From contig CM057135.1 of NCBI GenBank assembly GCA_029964075.1, positions 10,442,863 to 10,506,862 of the forward strand: 64,000 nucleotides of DNA. The letters run 5' to 3'. Both the position numbers and the translations under genes were made by a program. Origin of the DNA: Patiria pectinifera (Eukaryota; Echinodermata; Asteroidea; Valvatida; Asterinidae). How positions within the stretch are numbered: the stretch's first letter is position 1; each line of letters starts with the position of its first letter. Below the pieces are notes generated by a model that saw only the letters and a list, made by a program, of their open reading frames with translations, did not search any database and had not been told where the DNA came from. Below are positions 20,663-31,539 of the stretch, one piece after another.

Positions 20663-22165
20663 TGACCAAAAGCCAGCATGTTTATACCGTCCGGTAAAAT
20701 GTACCTCTTTGTGTCCAACGGACTCAACGATAGTTTATTTTGAGATACGGTGTAAAGAATGTGATTTTCCTATCTAATGTGAGTCATGGTTTCGTAATAA
20801 GATTTCTTGTTTAAGATGCAGTCGTAATAGTGTCGGTGTTTTAATTTCTTAGAGGTAACCGATTTTGTGACACCCTTGGCTTTTTTCAGGTTGATGTCAG
20901 CGGTTAAAATGGAGTACACTTTAGGTCTTATACAAACGACTTCTTTGATTATTTTACCTCCAAACTCGTCTTTAAATTTACCGATCACTTTCTTATTGGT
21001 TGGGTCGTACAAAGGATGATCCGTCGGATAATTCGAAAGGTCGTATTGTTGCCCGTTTTGCTGCATATTTTTGTATACGTCGTCAGTGTGCACTACGAGT
21101 ACCAAACTGTCTGTATCTGTGTACATCAACCTGATTTTGTCTTTGTACTTGTCTTTCAAATGGTTGTAATAACAATCGTACATCAATGTCTTAGATAGAT
21201 CTATAATCACTCCGCAGATCGTAGATCGGTTTGTTTAACACGGTTTTAGTCTTGTACATTTCGAGAAATGACAGATCGCATTCTGGAAATGACTTCGTCG
21301 TTTTGTAGCTTGGTTTCTGGATATTTTTTTCGTATTTAGATTGATCGTCTTTGTTGTTGTCTCTAAGTAGGTAATCGTCAATCCGGTTTCTGACGTTTTC
21401 CATCGTCTTACCAAACACGCTGTTGTTCATTAGTTTAAAAAAGTCTTTCTCAAAATCAGAGGTCCCTTTTGTTCTGAGTTGCGTGTTTTTGTCGATGTAT
21501 GATGTCATCCAAGGCATTTGCTTAAATTGCAGCGCTCGATGCACCTTTTTTAGTTTCAAACCGAGTTTCAGACACAACTGCAGCGTGACGTAGTGCAAAA
21601 CATATCATTGCTTTGGATTAAGGGTACACGTTAATTTTTGCACTAGGGGGTAATCGGTGTGCAGATCGTGAAGATCGTCTGGGTATTCTAAATCTACTTC
21701 AAAACAGTGTTGTGGTGAACCATTTAAAATCTTTGTACGGTACGTATTGACTCATAGCCCAGCCGTATAGATTTTTGCGTCAAGGTAGGTGATGTAACTC
21801 GACGGCTCGTTTGGATTATGGTCGGGTAGGTATTGTCGTTGGCTTTGTGGTATCTCATACCGCCCATGCTCGATATCCCACCGCGTTTCGCTTTCTCAAA
21901 AATATATGTTTGTCGACATCGGTCAACAACTCGAGTTTAACTTCCGAGTGTAGTAATTAGCTGGATCTAACGCGTAGTTTGTAATACACGTTTGCCTAAA
22001 GTTTTCAAATACGCAAGCCAGTAATAACGTGTCCACAGTGACGTACAAATCGTGATATTCCCCCATGTTTTTGACGTTAAACTCATTCCACGTCAGTTTA
22101 GCTCTGTCGTAGTCCTCTCGCGATATATTTTCGTCTTTTAGGCTGCTGTAAAATTGCTGATTCCG
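20626..22165 (-). pseudogene. Polinton DNA polymerase B, C-terminal part
   Basis: Protein-primed type family B polymerase. Readable blocks in order: QFYSSLKDENISREDYDRAK, MGEYHDLYVTVDTLLLACVF, YALDPANYYT, VKLELLTDVDKHIF, a motif A region reading SYITYLDAKNLYG at about 21780, the motif B block LMNNSVFGKTMENV, motif C MYTDTDSLVLVV, and the C-terminal KRYILPDGINMLAFGHYGG. Breaks: a gap in the APGLSW region near 21930, frameshifts near 21890, 21600 and 21210, and a TAG at about 20766. Homology stops sharply at 22165, the edge of the palindrome. Confidence 0.88.
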
Positions 22166-22370
22166 TGCTCATTTCTGATAATTCACTTATTCTCTGCAAC
22201 CTTTAATGTACACGCTGAAGTATTTGCAATAATAACACGTTTGAGATGGGTCATAAAAAAGAGTAATAGAAAAAGATGACCCATCTCAAACGTGTTATTA
22301 TTGCAAATACTTCAGCTTGTACATTAAAGGTTGCAGAGAATAAGTGAATTATCAGAAATGAGCACGGAAT
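22160..22370. repeat. 95-bp-arm palindrome with 21-bp loop
   Basis: Arms 22160-22254 and 22276-22370 are complementary apart from about one base; the loop is A-rich. The left arm abuts polymerase coding sequence and the right arm runs into the minisatellite. Both arms end in the sequence gagcacggaat that seeds the tandem unit. It could extrude as a long cruciform. It looks like a fold-back end or a duplication-inversion scar. Confidence 0.9.
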
Positions 22371-22760
22371 AAGTAGAGTGGGCTGAGCACGGAATGGAGT
22401 AGGATGATCACGGAATAGAGTAGGATGAGCACGGAATAGAGTACAATGAGCACGGAATAGAGTAGGTTGAGCACGGAATAGAGTAGGATGAGCACGGAAA
22501 AGAGTAGGATGAGCAAGGAAAAGAGTAGGATGAGCACGGAATAGAGTAGGATGAGCACGGAATGGAGTAGGATGATCACGGAATAGAGTAGGATGAGCAC
22601 GGAATAGAGTAGGATGAGCACGGAATAGAGTAGGATGAGCACGGAATAGAGTAAGATGAGCACGGAATAGAGTAGGATGAGCACGGAGTAGAGTAGGATG
22701 AGCACGGAATAGAGTAGGATGAGCACGGAAAAGAGTAGGATGAGCACGGAATTGAGAGTG
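22371..22760. repeat. 21-bp minisatellite, about 18 copies
   Basis: The unit gagcacggaatagagtaggat (21 bp) repeats with single-base variants (ggagt, gatcac, aagag). Because 21 is a multiple of three, both strands give long open frames with seven-residue periods (such as HPTLFRA). These are artefacts of the repeat, not genes. Confidence 0.92.
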
Positions 22761-22891
22761 CACAGGCACACAGAGAGCATGCGCAGGGGGGAATGTGGAA
22801 ATGAGCTCAAACAGACAGGTCTCGGCACAATACATTTTAAACCAATTCATCCGTTTCTTGTCATTCGTGAATCAGCCTTTATAACTTCAAC

Positions 22892-23511
22892 ATGAATACT
22901 CTTTCTGCAGTCAAACCCCATGCTTGTGACCAGTGTGATAAAAGCTTTGGACGGAGATATAATCTCTGGAGACATACCGAAAACGCTCATGCTGAAGATG
23001 AATCTAAAATGAATGGGTTAACACTGATTCTGAAATTGAGGTTATTCAATCTGATCATCCTGACGAGGATAAATGGGGCTCGGAAACGAACTCGGAGGTA
23101 GAAGATGATGATGAAGATGAGTATAGTTCTGAATTAGAAGACAATGCTACATTCCAAGACTGGTTGGAAGAGTCCAAAGAAGCGACTCGTGAAATCTGGA
23201 GCGAAAAACATGAAAAGTACATCAACGAGGGTATGGGTGAAGATCAGGCCAAGGAAAAGGCCGATAGGAAGACCCTCTGGGCAGTCAAGCAAATCTTTTT
23301 TGACAAGTACAAGGATTTTCTTTCAAGCTACCTACATCTGAAAGATAACGATACTCATCAAGATATTGTGGACAATCTCGAAGAAAAAATATATAAGGGC
23401 ATTAACGTACAAAAGGCTCTCGGCAGAATTATGCCTAGACATAAGATGAAATTTGACGGACTGTTCCATGAAGATGAAGAAGACGTCAGCGAGGAAGACA
23501 GTGACGATTAA
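22892..23511 (+). pseudogene. C2H2 zinc-finger protein with acidic tail
   Basis: MNTLSAVKPHACDQCDKSFG begins a single C2H2 finger (Cys-x2-Cys-x12-His-x4-His). A frameshift near 23015 separates it from the rest: an acidic stretch (SEVEDDDEDEYSSELED), then FQDWLEESKEATREIWSEKH, GMGEDQAKEKAD and INVQKALGRIMPRHKMKF, ending EDEEDVSEEDSDD. From memory, single-finger proteins with the W(I/L)xxAKxxxxxxWxEKxxxYxxEGMxExxAxxKA pattern recur in cnidarian and related genomes and in Polinton-like elements. It may be Polinton cargo displaced into the polymerase gap. DNA binding is plausible; the target is unknown. Confidence 0.5.
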
Positions 23512-25122
23512 AGACTAGTCAACATTACAATGACGATATAATTGCGAAGAAATACATTGGTACAGACAAATAAAAACACGAGTGTTTTAATGGAAAATGA
23601 CGTCAATAAAGCAATAATGACATAACGTATATTTCTTTCTGCAGTTGTATTTTTCTTTGTTTGTGTTGTCTTATCAATCGGAAAAGCCTACTCTCAGTCA
23701 TAAAATTAGCGCTTGAACACGCCCTCTAAATAACCCCCGTAAAAATGGTCGTAAATGAAACAGTCATCCTCGATGTTGTAAACAAATCCGGCACGGAGGT
23801 ACAACTAGGGTTCGGTGCATTCCTATACAGACAGCGTTAAAGGGGCACCATTTTTCCCGTCGAACGCCAATCCCCCCAACCCCCTCAACACCCCCCCCCC
23901 CAAAAGTGGTTTCTCACACGTCCGCAAAAAGACGACCACGTTTACGATTGAATTTTGAACTATGGATAGGCTATAGCTTGGTTTTGGGGTCGTTCTAGTA
24001 CGAAATATTACAAAATGCACAATGATGGTGGTGTTATTCCGATACACAATAGGGCACTTTCCAGGCTGTAGTTCCCTTTAAAAACAACATGCCCGCACGT
24101 GTTGTTATGGCTTTAAACCACTGAATCCATGCCTTATTGTATGCGCCTCTGCAGACTATAGAGCCTAATCGATAATTTAGCCGTCACGGATTAAGAAAAC
24201 CTGAGCGCTATCTGATCGGATGGCCGTAATGTATACAGTAGTGTGCATGTGTACTAGCAATTGCTCTCGCTGATGCCAAAACCTTCCCTTTTCTACGATC
24301 ACCGCGCACAGACATATATTTTTACTTGGATGATTCTGGTGGCAGTGTAGAAGAGTGCCATTGGTATTGTATCGATTAACAAGAGGAATATAGGCGCACG
24401 GACGGAGTTATTTATTTGCTCCATGATCGGTGCGATCATCGAGGGGTGATCGAGCACCGGTCTCCGTACAGACGCATGGATTACGGATCGTGGATTTATC
24501 ATATACCCCCATGGCCGACACAGGTTGTACCCTGCAAGTATGCTGCGGTGAGTGTTTGTTTATAACTTGGAAAACGCAACGTGCACAACACCCATAAACC
24601 CAACAAAAATGACTTTAAAATAATTCTTCAAATAGACAATCGTACTCGTTTCAGTCTGATAAACGCAAAATTCATTTTTGCCATCTATCACTGTTTTCTG
24701 CTTTCGAGCATTCGGAAATCCTATTACTTTTTGTATCGATCGGATTAACTTCGTAACAATACTAGTGCACGCGCCCTCTTCCGTCTATTGTTTGGGGATT
24801 AAAGATCCGACCAGCTGTTCGTTCACAGGGACTAACGTATGAAACTCATATTCGGGTTAAGATCCAAATGTACCATAAAAATATATATATTTTTTCCATA
24901 CCTTATGCAATCTTTCCCATAGAATAGGTCAAACTGTACCCGGTTCCTTATACCCACACCTATTCCCTATTCATCTCATCCATACAATAGGTCAAACTGT
25001 GCCCATAATTTCATAACCCCATTCATTCATATTGATATATATATATTTACACATTTACATATTTATGTGACCTTTACATATTTCTATGCCAAAGGTCAAA
25101 GTGTGTCAGGAAGTCCCCCTCA
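23512..25122. other. Non-coding part of the block replacing polymerase sequence
   Basis: No gene recognised. It contains a poly-C run near 23890, two copies of an AATAGGTCAAACTGT(A/G)CCC phrase (about 24925 and 24985) and AT-rich microsatellite near 24880 and 25040. No terminal repeat matching the palindrome was found at the right edge. Confidence 0.5.
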
Positions 25123-25440
25123 ACTACTGACCGGTATCGTAGTACAACCAGGTTTAACCCGTAGCTTGGTATAACAGTAGGCGTGTGCGGCGCCTCTATA
25201 TTAACCAGTGACGTGGCAGTGATCTCTCACCTTTCTAAATGTGTTAATCTTCTTTTTGCATTCGAGACATTTAGACTCGATAAACCCATTTTTGTTTTCG
25301 TACTGATATTCTTTTATTTGTTTTGTCGTCTTACGTTCTTTGGGTTTCTGGCACTGACAGTTGCTCGAGTAATTGGGATAAATTGTGTTTTTTTTGCAAA
25401 TCCAACACGCGTTTGTTTTTTCATGATGTTTTTTTTCCCC
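25123..25440 (-). pseudogene. Polinton DNA polymerase B, zinc-binding middle piece
   Basis: Read on the minus strand: KKHHEKTNACWICKKNTIYP, CQCQKPKERKTTK, KCLECKKKINTF, then KVRDHCHVTG, a stop codon (TAA), and YRGAAHAYCYTKLRVKPGCT. The VRDHCHxTGxYRGAAHxxC block with preceding CxxC pairs is the zinc-binding, endonuclease VII-like segment found in the N-terminal half of Polinton polymerases. It starts exactly where 39407 stops (shared target duplication) and ends after TTIPV, where about 100 residues before the 22165 piece are missing. One stop inactivates it. Confidence 0.85.
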
Positions 25441-25512
25441 CTCAGGGGAAACTTATATATTCAGAAGAAACGTTTCTCTTGCGTTTTACAATAAGTATAA
25501 ACATATTATATA

Positions 25513-27115
25513 TTAATCATTACATAAAAGAGAGAATGGATCCCATTTCGCATTAAATTTAGCAAGATCACCATTTGTAGTAAATATAAATTTTTCCAAT
25601 ACATAGTATCGTTTTAGCTCATTCTTAAATACTAAAAGAGACGGTTTACTACCATTCATCTTCATTTTGTAAATGTGGTAACGGCATAAGAGAAGACTTA
25701 AATTAAGGGCGCTCCAGTTTTTGTTAAGTATGCCAAATAAAATCATCTCGTAATCTACAAACACATTAATATTCATAGTCTCCTTAATCCAATCACTAAT
25801 TTGAGTCCAGAACGATAAAGAAGTCTCACAAGTGCAAAATAAGTGAATCAGAGTTTCCTTTTCTACATGACAGAAGGACCACAAGTAGTTCTACCCTTTA
25901 CCAATTTTTACCAAATAAGAATTGACGCCCAGGATTCTATGGACCAATCTGTATTGAAACCATCGTAATTTTGTATCACAAGTAATCATAAAGGGCATAC
26001 TGCAGAAAACCGACCATTTAGTGGCAGGGAAATTGATACTCAATTTTGTTTCCCATTTGTCAATGAACTTACTCGCAACCTTTTTCCCTGAAGTAAAAAT
26101 ATGATAAATACGGGTAGAACCTTTATCTGACAAAAGTATCTCAAAATTAAATGGGATAAAAGGAAAACAAATGTTTGACTTAACCCCTTTAAGTAAATCA
26201 CGAAAAGAATTTTTGACGGCCTTGACAACTCCACCATACTCTAGAAAGTTAGTCATAATACTGAATTCTAACATAAAGCGTTCCACGCTAAAAAAAAAAA
26301 CCACCTTTATCGTCAAGTAGGTCAGACACAAAGTTTGCCCCTTTGTTTGCCCAGTGTTTGTAAAAAATGCAATTGCTCCCAATCGTAATTCTGTGGTTCT
26401 TCCACAAAACGTTGCTAAGAGGATCATTCTGATTAACTGTGGCACATGGCATTGCACAAAAGAACTCCAAGCATTGAGAACGTCAATCCAAAACTGGTTA
26501 GGGTGAGCTGTCCTCTTAAGTGAATGTACAATACTAGAATGACCGCCTTCCACAAAAAGCACATTCTCAATGACAGTAATCTTATAAAACAGATTGGGCC
26601 AAGCTGAGGCCTTAGTGTTCAATAATCTACGGATCCAAGTACACTTAAGAGCACTGATGTAGGATCGCAAATCAATCATCTTAACTCCCCCATGACCATA
26701 ATTCTGAATCATCTGATTCCTGGCAACTCTATCGCCACCTTTCCAGATAAATTTATACAACCATAACATTAAGATTCTTAATTAAATACAAAGGTGGGTC
26801 AGGGAGTTACAAAATAAGGAAAGTAAATTTGGATAAAATAAGCGACTTCACTATGGTAACATGGCCAAGAACGGTTAAATTTCTTCTAGACCACTGTTCA
26901 ATTAAACCACAAGTAGAATCAAAAACTCTGTTATAATTCACAGTCGTCATATTATCAAGGTTAGTGGAAAAATCAATACCAAGTGCCCTAAAAAAAATCT
27001 TGAGGACCAATCCACTTCACTTTAATATGATCACATACACCTGTCTGTCGACCCTTATTACCACCAATCCACAACGCATTGGTTTTATCAATATTTACTT
27101 TAAAACTTCTCAGCA
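25513..27115 (-). pseudogene. Tx1-like LINE ORF2, C-terminal part
   Basis: Minus-strand frames continue reverse transcriptase after the catalytic block: FKVNIDKTNALWIGGNKG, a frameshift near 27005, LGIDFSTNLDN, RRNLTVLGHVTIVKSLILSK, then the long C-terminal domain LMLWLYKFIWKGGDRVARNQ, LRWFQYRLVHRILGVN and the cysteine/histidine motif CHVEKETLIHLFCTCE, ending FNAKWDPFSLLCND. The pattern is typical of L1/Tx1-group ORF2. The F/YADD segment that should lie between this and 28382 is absent. Confidence 0.82.
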
Positions 27116-28381
27116 TCGTGACATCATTTCACAACAACATGCAGGGTTCAGTCTGTTGTGATGGAGAAACTTCAGAGGCCTTCCGAATCCGCAGCGGAGT
27201 GAAGCAGGGCTGTGTTCTTGCACCGACCCTCTTCGGAATTTTCTTCTCTCTCCTGCTGTCGTTTGCATTTGGCTCATCCCCTGAAGGCGTCTACCTACAC
27301 TCAAGATCTGATGGCAAACTCTACAACCTTGCCCGCCTGAGGTCCAAGACGAAAGTGACCAGTGTACTCCTGAGGGAAATGCTATTTGCAGACGATGCAG
27401 CTCTAGCATCACACACAGAGACAGGGCTCCAGCAGTTGGTGGACAGGCTCTCTTATGCATGCAAGGAGTTCGCCCTCACCATTAGCATTAAGAAGACCCA
27501 TGTCATGGGCCAAGAAGTCGAAACCCCACCCTCCATCTCTATTGACAACAAGACCCTAGACTGTGTGGGCACCTTCACTTACCTCGGATCAACTGTCGCG
27601 GACAACCTGTCACTGGACGCAGAACTGAGCACCCGTCTTGCCAGGGCCGCCACAGTGATGGCCAGGCTGGCAAAGAGTGTGGTCTAACAAGAACCTAACT
27701 GTGTGCACAAAACTCCAGGTCTACCAAGCATGCGTCATCAGCACTCTGCTATACAGCAGTGAGGCCTGGACCACCTACACCAGACAAGAAAAACGACTGA
27801 ACAGCTTCCACCTGCGCTGCCTACGCCGCATCCTTGGCATCACATGGCAGGACAAAGTCCCCAACACGGAAGTCTTGGAACGTGCCCACTCCACCAGCAT
27901 GTTCGCCATGTTGAGCCAGCGCCGCCTCAGATGGCTCGGTCACGTCCACAGGATGGACCCCGGTCGTCTTCCAAGGGCCATCCTGTATGGCGAACTATCG
28001 TCAGGCTCCAGGCCAATTGGTCGTCCGAACCTACGCTTCAAGGACGTCTGTAAACGCGACATGAGGCAGGCTGGTATATACCCCAACAGCTGGGAGGAAG
28101 CCGCCCAGGATCGCAGTGCTTGGAGGCAGACAGTTGCCGCAGGGATCCACCATGCTGAGGAGAGGCGCACCTCCTTGCTGCAAGAGAAGAGGCAGAGGAG
28201 GAAATTGCGAGTAGCAGCCCCCACCCCTGAGTCAGCCCCCTCTCCTTTCGTCTGCGCTAACTGCGGCAGAGACTGTCATGCAAGAATTGGACTGCTCAGC
28301 CACAGCCGCCGCTGCAACAAAGACGACAATCCCCCAGGCGCAGTCCATCGTCAGTATTGACGGACGGATGCCTACTACTAC
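27116..28381 (+). mobile_element. 5'-truncated LINE insert (LINE 2)
   Basis: About 1.27 kb of a LINE related to LINE 1, in the opposite orientation to its host LINE. It begins inside reverse transcriptase, the usual 5' truncation of target-primed integration, and ends shortly after its stop in a short CTACTACTAC tail. About 120 bp of the host LINE is missing at the junction, and no clear target duplication was found. Confidence 0.82.
27118..28360 (+). pseudogene. LINE 2 reverse transcriptase, C-terminal half
   Basis: Starts in the conserved region before the catalytic motif (IVTSFHNNMQGSV, RSGVKQGCVLAPTLFGIF) and includes EMLFADDAALASHTE. It continues through FTYLGSTVADNLSLD, a frameshift near 27680, LRRILGITWQDKVPNTEVLE, RRLRWLGHVHRMDPGRLPRA and a C-terminal zinc motif CANCGRDCHARIGLLSHSRR. 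Lacking endonuclease and the N-terminal RT, it cannot be autonomous. Confidence 0.85.
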
Positions 28382-30449
28382 CTGAATTCCCCTTAAAATC
28401 CTATCACAACGAACCATCATGCCCATAATTTCGGCGCACAAAAGAAACACATAAGGGCTAAAACCATCAACTTGTCGACAGCCACGCCCTATTTTAAAAG
28501 ATTCTGATAAAAATCCATTTACTAACACCGAGGCTGTCGCTCAACTGTAAAAAAAACCCCGAAACCATTTCTGTACAGGACCAAAATTAAACTGGTTCAA
28601 AATTTTGAGTACAAATTCATGCGAAACAGAATCAAAAGCTTTCTCAAAATCAATCAATAAAAACATACCAGGAATCTTATGTTTTTCTGAATAATTAAGC
28701 ACATCATACATTAAACGAATTTTCTTACCAATATAACGCCCTTGATTTTCATGAAAAAGTGAGGAGAGGCATGTTTTAAGTCTCTCTGCTGTACATCCAG
28801 TGAGATCGGTCTCCAGTTCTTTAAAAATTGACGAGGTGTATCCCTTTTAGGCAACAAAGTAATAATACCGTACTGCTGAGTAACGGAAAGTTCACCGGTT
28901 TCTTAACCAAAATTGAGGGACCGTAATAAATACCACGATAAATCGTTGAAAAAAAACGTGTAAAATTCAAAACTAAAAACATCTGAGCCAGGGAACTTGC
29001 CAATTTTTGTGTTCTTCAAAACATTTAATATTTCTCGATGGGACAGGGGGCCCTCTATGCTGTCAAGTACCATATTTGAAAGAACTGAAGAGTCCGAATT
29101 CTCAAAAATAGATTGTAAATTAACTGTTGTTTCCCCCTCTGAAGACGAGTAACAGTTTTTTTTATAAAAATAACGTGCCTCCTGTATAATATCCCTAGAG
29201 GATTTTAATTCGGTACCATCATCCTTAATAATACGATTAAAAGTCTTGTTAATACAATTGCGTTTCTCCATATTAAGGAAGTGTTTGGATGGTTTTTCAC
29301 CGTGTTCTATCCACCTTGTTCTAGATCTAATCATTACACCATCCAATCTAGTCTTACGAAGATTAACAAGGCTAGTTTGTTTAGACTTCAATGTACCCAA
29401 CAGACTATCATCACCTTGAGCAACCTTATTAGACAAATCTTTAATTTCGTTTTCGAGACGAGATTCATCTCTGCAAGCACTCTTTTTCTTCCAGGCTGCA
29501 AAAGAAATTGTTTTAGTTCTAATTGCCATTAATAGCATTTCAAAAAAAAGTTGATCATTAATAATAAAATGAATATCTCCGGGGAGAATGGTGTGCAAAT
29601 TCGAGCGTAAATAAGGCAAAGCTGCGTAAGTTTCTACAACATCAGTATTTACTTTTTTTGCACCTGGTCAACATAAGTTTTATCTACAAGAAGCGAATTG
29701 TAAAATTTCCAATAGCCCGGTCCCCTCTCTATCTGATTGAAATCGAAACAAATATCAACCAAAGAATGGTCTGTCCGATAACCTGGCTAAATTTCAGATG
29801 AAACAAAATTGGAACTAACTTCAGAAGATATTAAAAAGAAATCCAGCCTAGACTGTTTCAGTGTAGAATGCTGTGTCCAAGTATATCTCCTGCAGTTTGG
29901 GTTTTGAATACGCCACGGGTCAATAAGGTCAAGGTCCCTACAAAGACCCAACACCCTGTTTCTTGCTAAAGGATTGTTGACATGAAGATAATTATCACAG
30001 TCTAAATTACCGTCTAAAACTAAATTCCAGTCGCCACAAATAATTGTGTGAGGGTTATCAAACTCAGAAATAATATTATTGATATTCTCGTAGAAATCTG
30101 GATCATCCCTGTTTGGACCATATAAATTAATCAGCGTAATATTATGATTATGTGTTTCCAAACTAAGACTAAGAGCCAAAAAATTTCCATTTACATCAAT
30201 ATTGGAACCAAGAATTTTAAAATCGAACGTATTGTTAAAAAGAATAGCCACGCCTCTGGCATTACTTTTATAAGAAGAGAAGTAACAGTCCAGCCCCCAC
30301 TCAGCCCTAAACCTGTCTTGCATGGAGTCTGAACAATGGATGTCTTGCAGACAATAGATGGAATACTGCTTGGACCTCAAAAAATGCAAGACATCTCTCC
30401 TTTTGGAGTGGTCGGCTAGGCCACGACAATTCATTGAAGCAATGGACAA
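28382..30449 (-). pseudogene. Tx1-like LINE ORF2, N-terminal part
   Basis: Begins MSIASMNCRGLADHSKRRDV, an L1-type APE endonuclease start. LQDIHCSD, INLYGPNRDDPDF, ICGDWNLVLD and SRLDFFLIS follow to about 29790, then GYRTDHSLVDI after a frameshift. The linker (RSRTRWIEHGEKPSKHFLNM) and RT start (KNTKIGKFPGSDVFSFEFY) lie at 29619-28903. A further shift leads to PGMFLLIDFEKAFDSVSH and GRGCRQVDGFSPYVFLLCAE near 28430. Several stops and frameshifts. Confidence 0.82.
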
Positions 30450-30484
30450 GTTACGTAAGCGAATTGTGTTAGAACGGAGGGAGC

Positions 30485-30588
30485 TGTCACATATGGAGCA
30501 CCGTAGTTACAGTTGACTCGTGACCTGCGTGTCTTAATTAACGACATGTTGATTCCCGTACACTCGTCTCCGTAGTCAGTACTTAACA
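30485..30588 (+). repeat. 5' LTR (104 bp)
   Basis: Starts TGTCACATATGG and ends AGTACTTAACA. It differs from the 3' LTR at about three positions (GAGCA/GAACA, AATTAA/AATAAA, TTAACA/TTAGCA). Confidence 0.9.
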
Positions 30589-31104
30589 TAGTGTCAGACT
30601 TAAGGAGCCCTAAAAAGGGTCTCAAAGGGTAAAAGAACCAGACAAGTTCGCCAAAGGAATGCAGATAAATTCCAGATTTCGTCAATAGAAGGACAGTGAG
30701 TGAGTAGCCAGAAATAACTGTAAATTTTCGGTTACACCTCTATGTTCCGACTGCACATATTCCTATTCCTAACCCTAACCCTTACCCTAACCGGCAGTAA
30801 CACAATCTAGGTTGTCGGAACATAGGGCAGTCACCAAATTTTCGTGCAGAAAATTGAGCCTTTCCTCACGTGCTCGACAACACGTAGCGATAGATTGGCA
30901 CATGTTCGTGACCAAAGGTGGATGATAACTCGCAGTAAATCACCAAAATAGTGCAACGGACAGCCGTACGACTAATACTGAGTAACTGTAGAGTTAAATA
31001 ACTCATAATTGAGCCATAGTCACCGAACTTAAATCGAATTTCGGCGCATATACTCACACCATCGGCGAAAATATAATCTACGGAGGCCTGAAAAAGACAT
31101 CAAG

Positions 31105-31539
31105 ATGTCAAAGACGGACAAGCCTATCATGAACTGGCTTGCCACTGATCTGCACAAAGAGTGGAAACGTTTCAAGCAACACTGTGAGTTCACCTTCAAA
31201 GGCCCTCTTGCTTCTAAGAAAGAAGTAAAGAAAGTCAACTACCTGATGACATATATTGGAGACAAGGGGAGAGAGATCTATGAGACTTTCACATGGACAC
31301 CTGCAGTTGGTGACACCCCAGAGGAGAATGACACTCTGCAAGGAGTGTGTGCTAAATACGAGAACTACGTGGCACCAAAGCAAAATCAGATCAGAGCTAC
31401 AGTAAATTTCCATCGCAGAAAACAACAAGACGGTGACAAATTTGATGCATTCGTCACCGATCAGAAAATTCTGGTCAAGGACTGCGGTTACACAGATGAG
31501 GACCGCATGATCCGTGATGCCATTGTATGTCATGCATAG
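31105..31539 (+). pseudogene. Ty3 gag, N-terminal part
   Basis: MSKTDKPIMNWLATDLHKEW begins a gag-type helical domain (YIGDKGREIYETFTW, KYENYVAPKQNQIRATVNFH, TDQKILVKDCGYTDEDRMIR). A TAG at 31537 interrupts the frame, which otherwise runs on unbroken into the zinc knuckle and pol. It would form the particle core. Confidence 0.8.

Noticed and set aside
22371..22760. Possible CRISPR array
   Set aside because: Units are directly adjacent with no unique spacers, in eukaryotic DNA and with no cas genes. It is a minisatellite.
22251..22850. Long open frames with seven-residue repeats on the minus strand
   Set aside because: They arise from the 21-bp minisatellite, which stays open in several frames; no start context or homology supports a protein.
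25183..25494. 103-aa plus-strand frame with hydrophobic segments
   Set aside because: Opposite strand of the polymerase zinc-binding piece; no independent support.
30771..30793. Telomere-like CCTAACCC repeats
   Set aside because: Only about three imperfect units inside the Ty3 5' region; not a telomere or fusion site.
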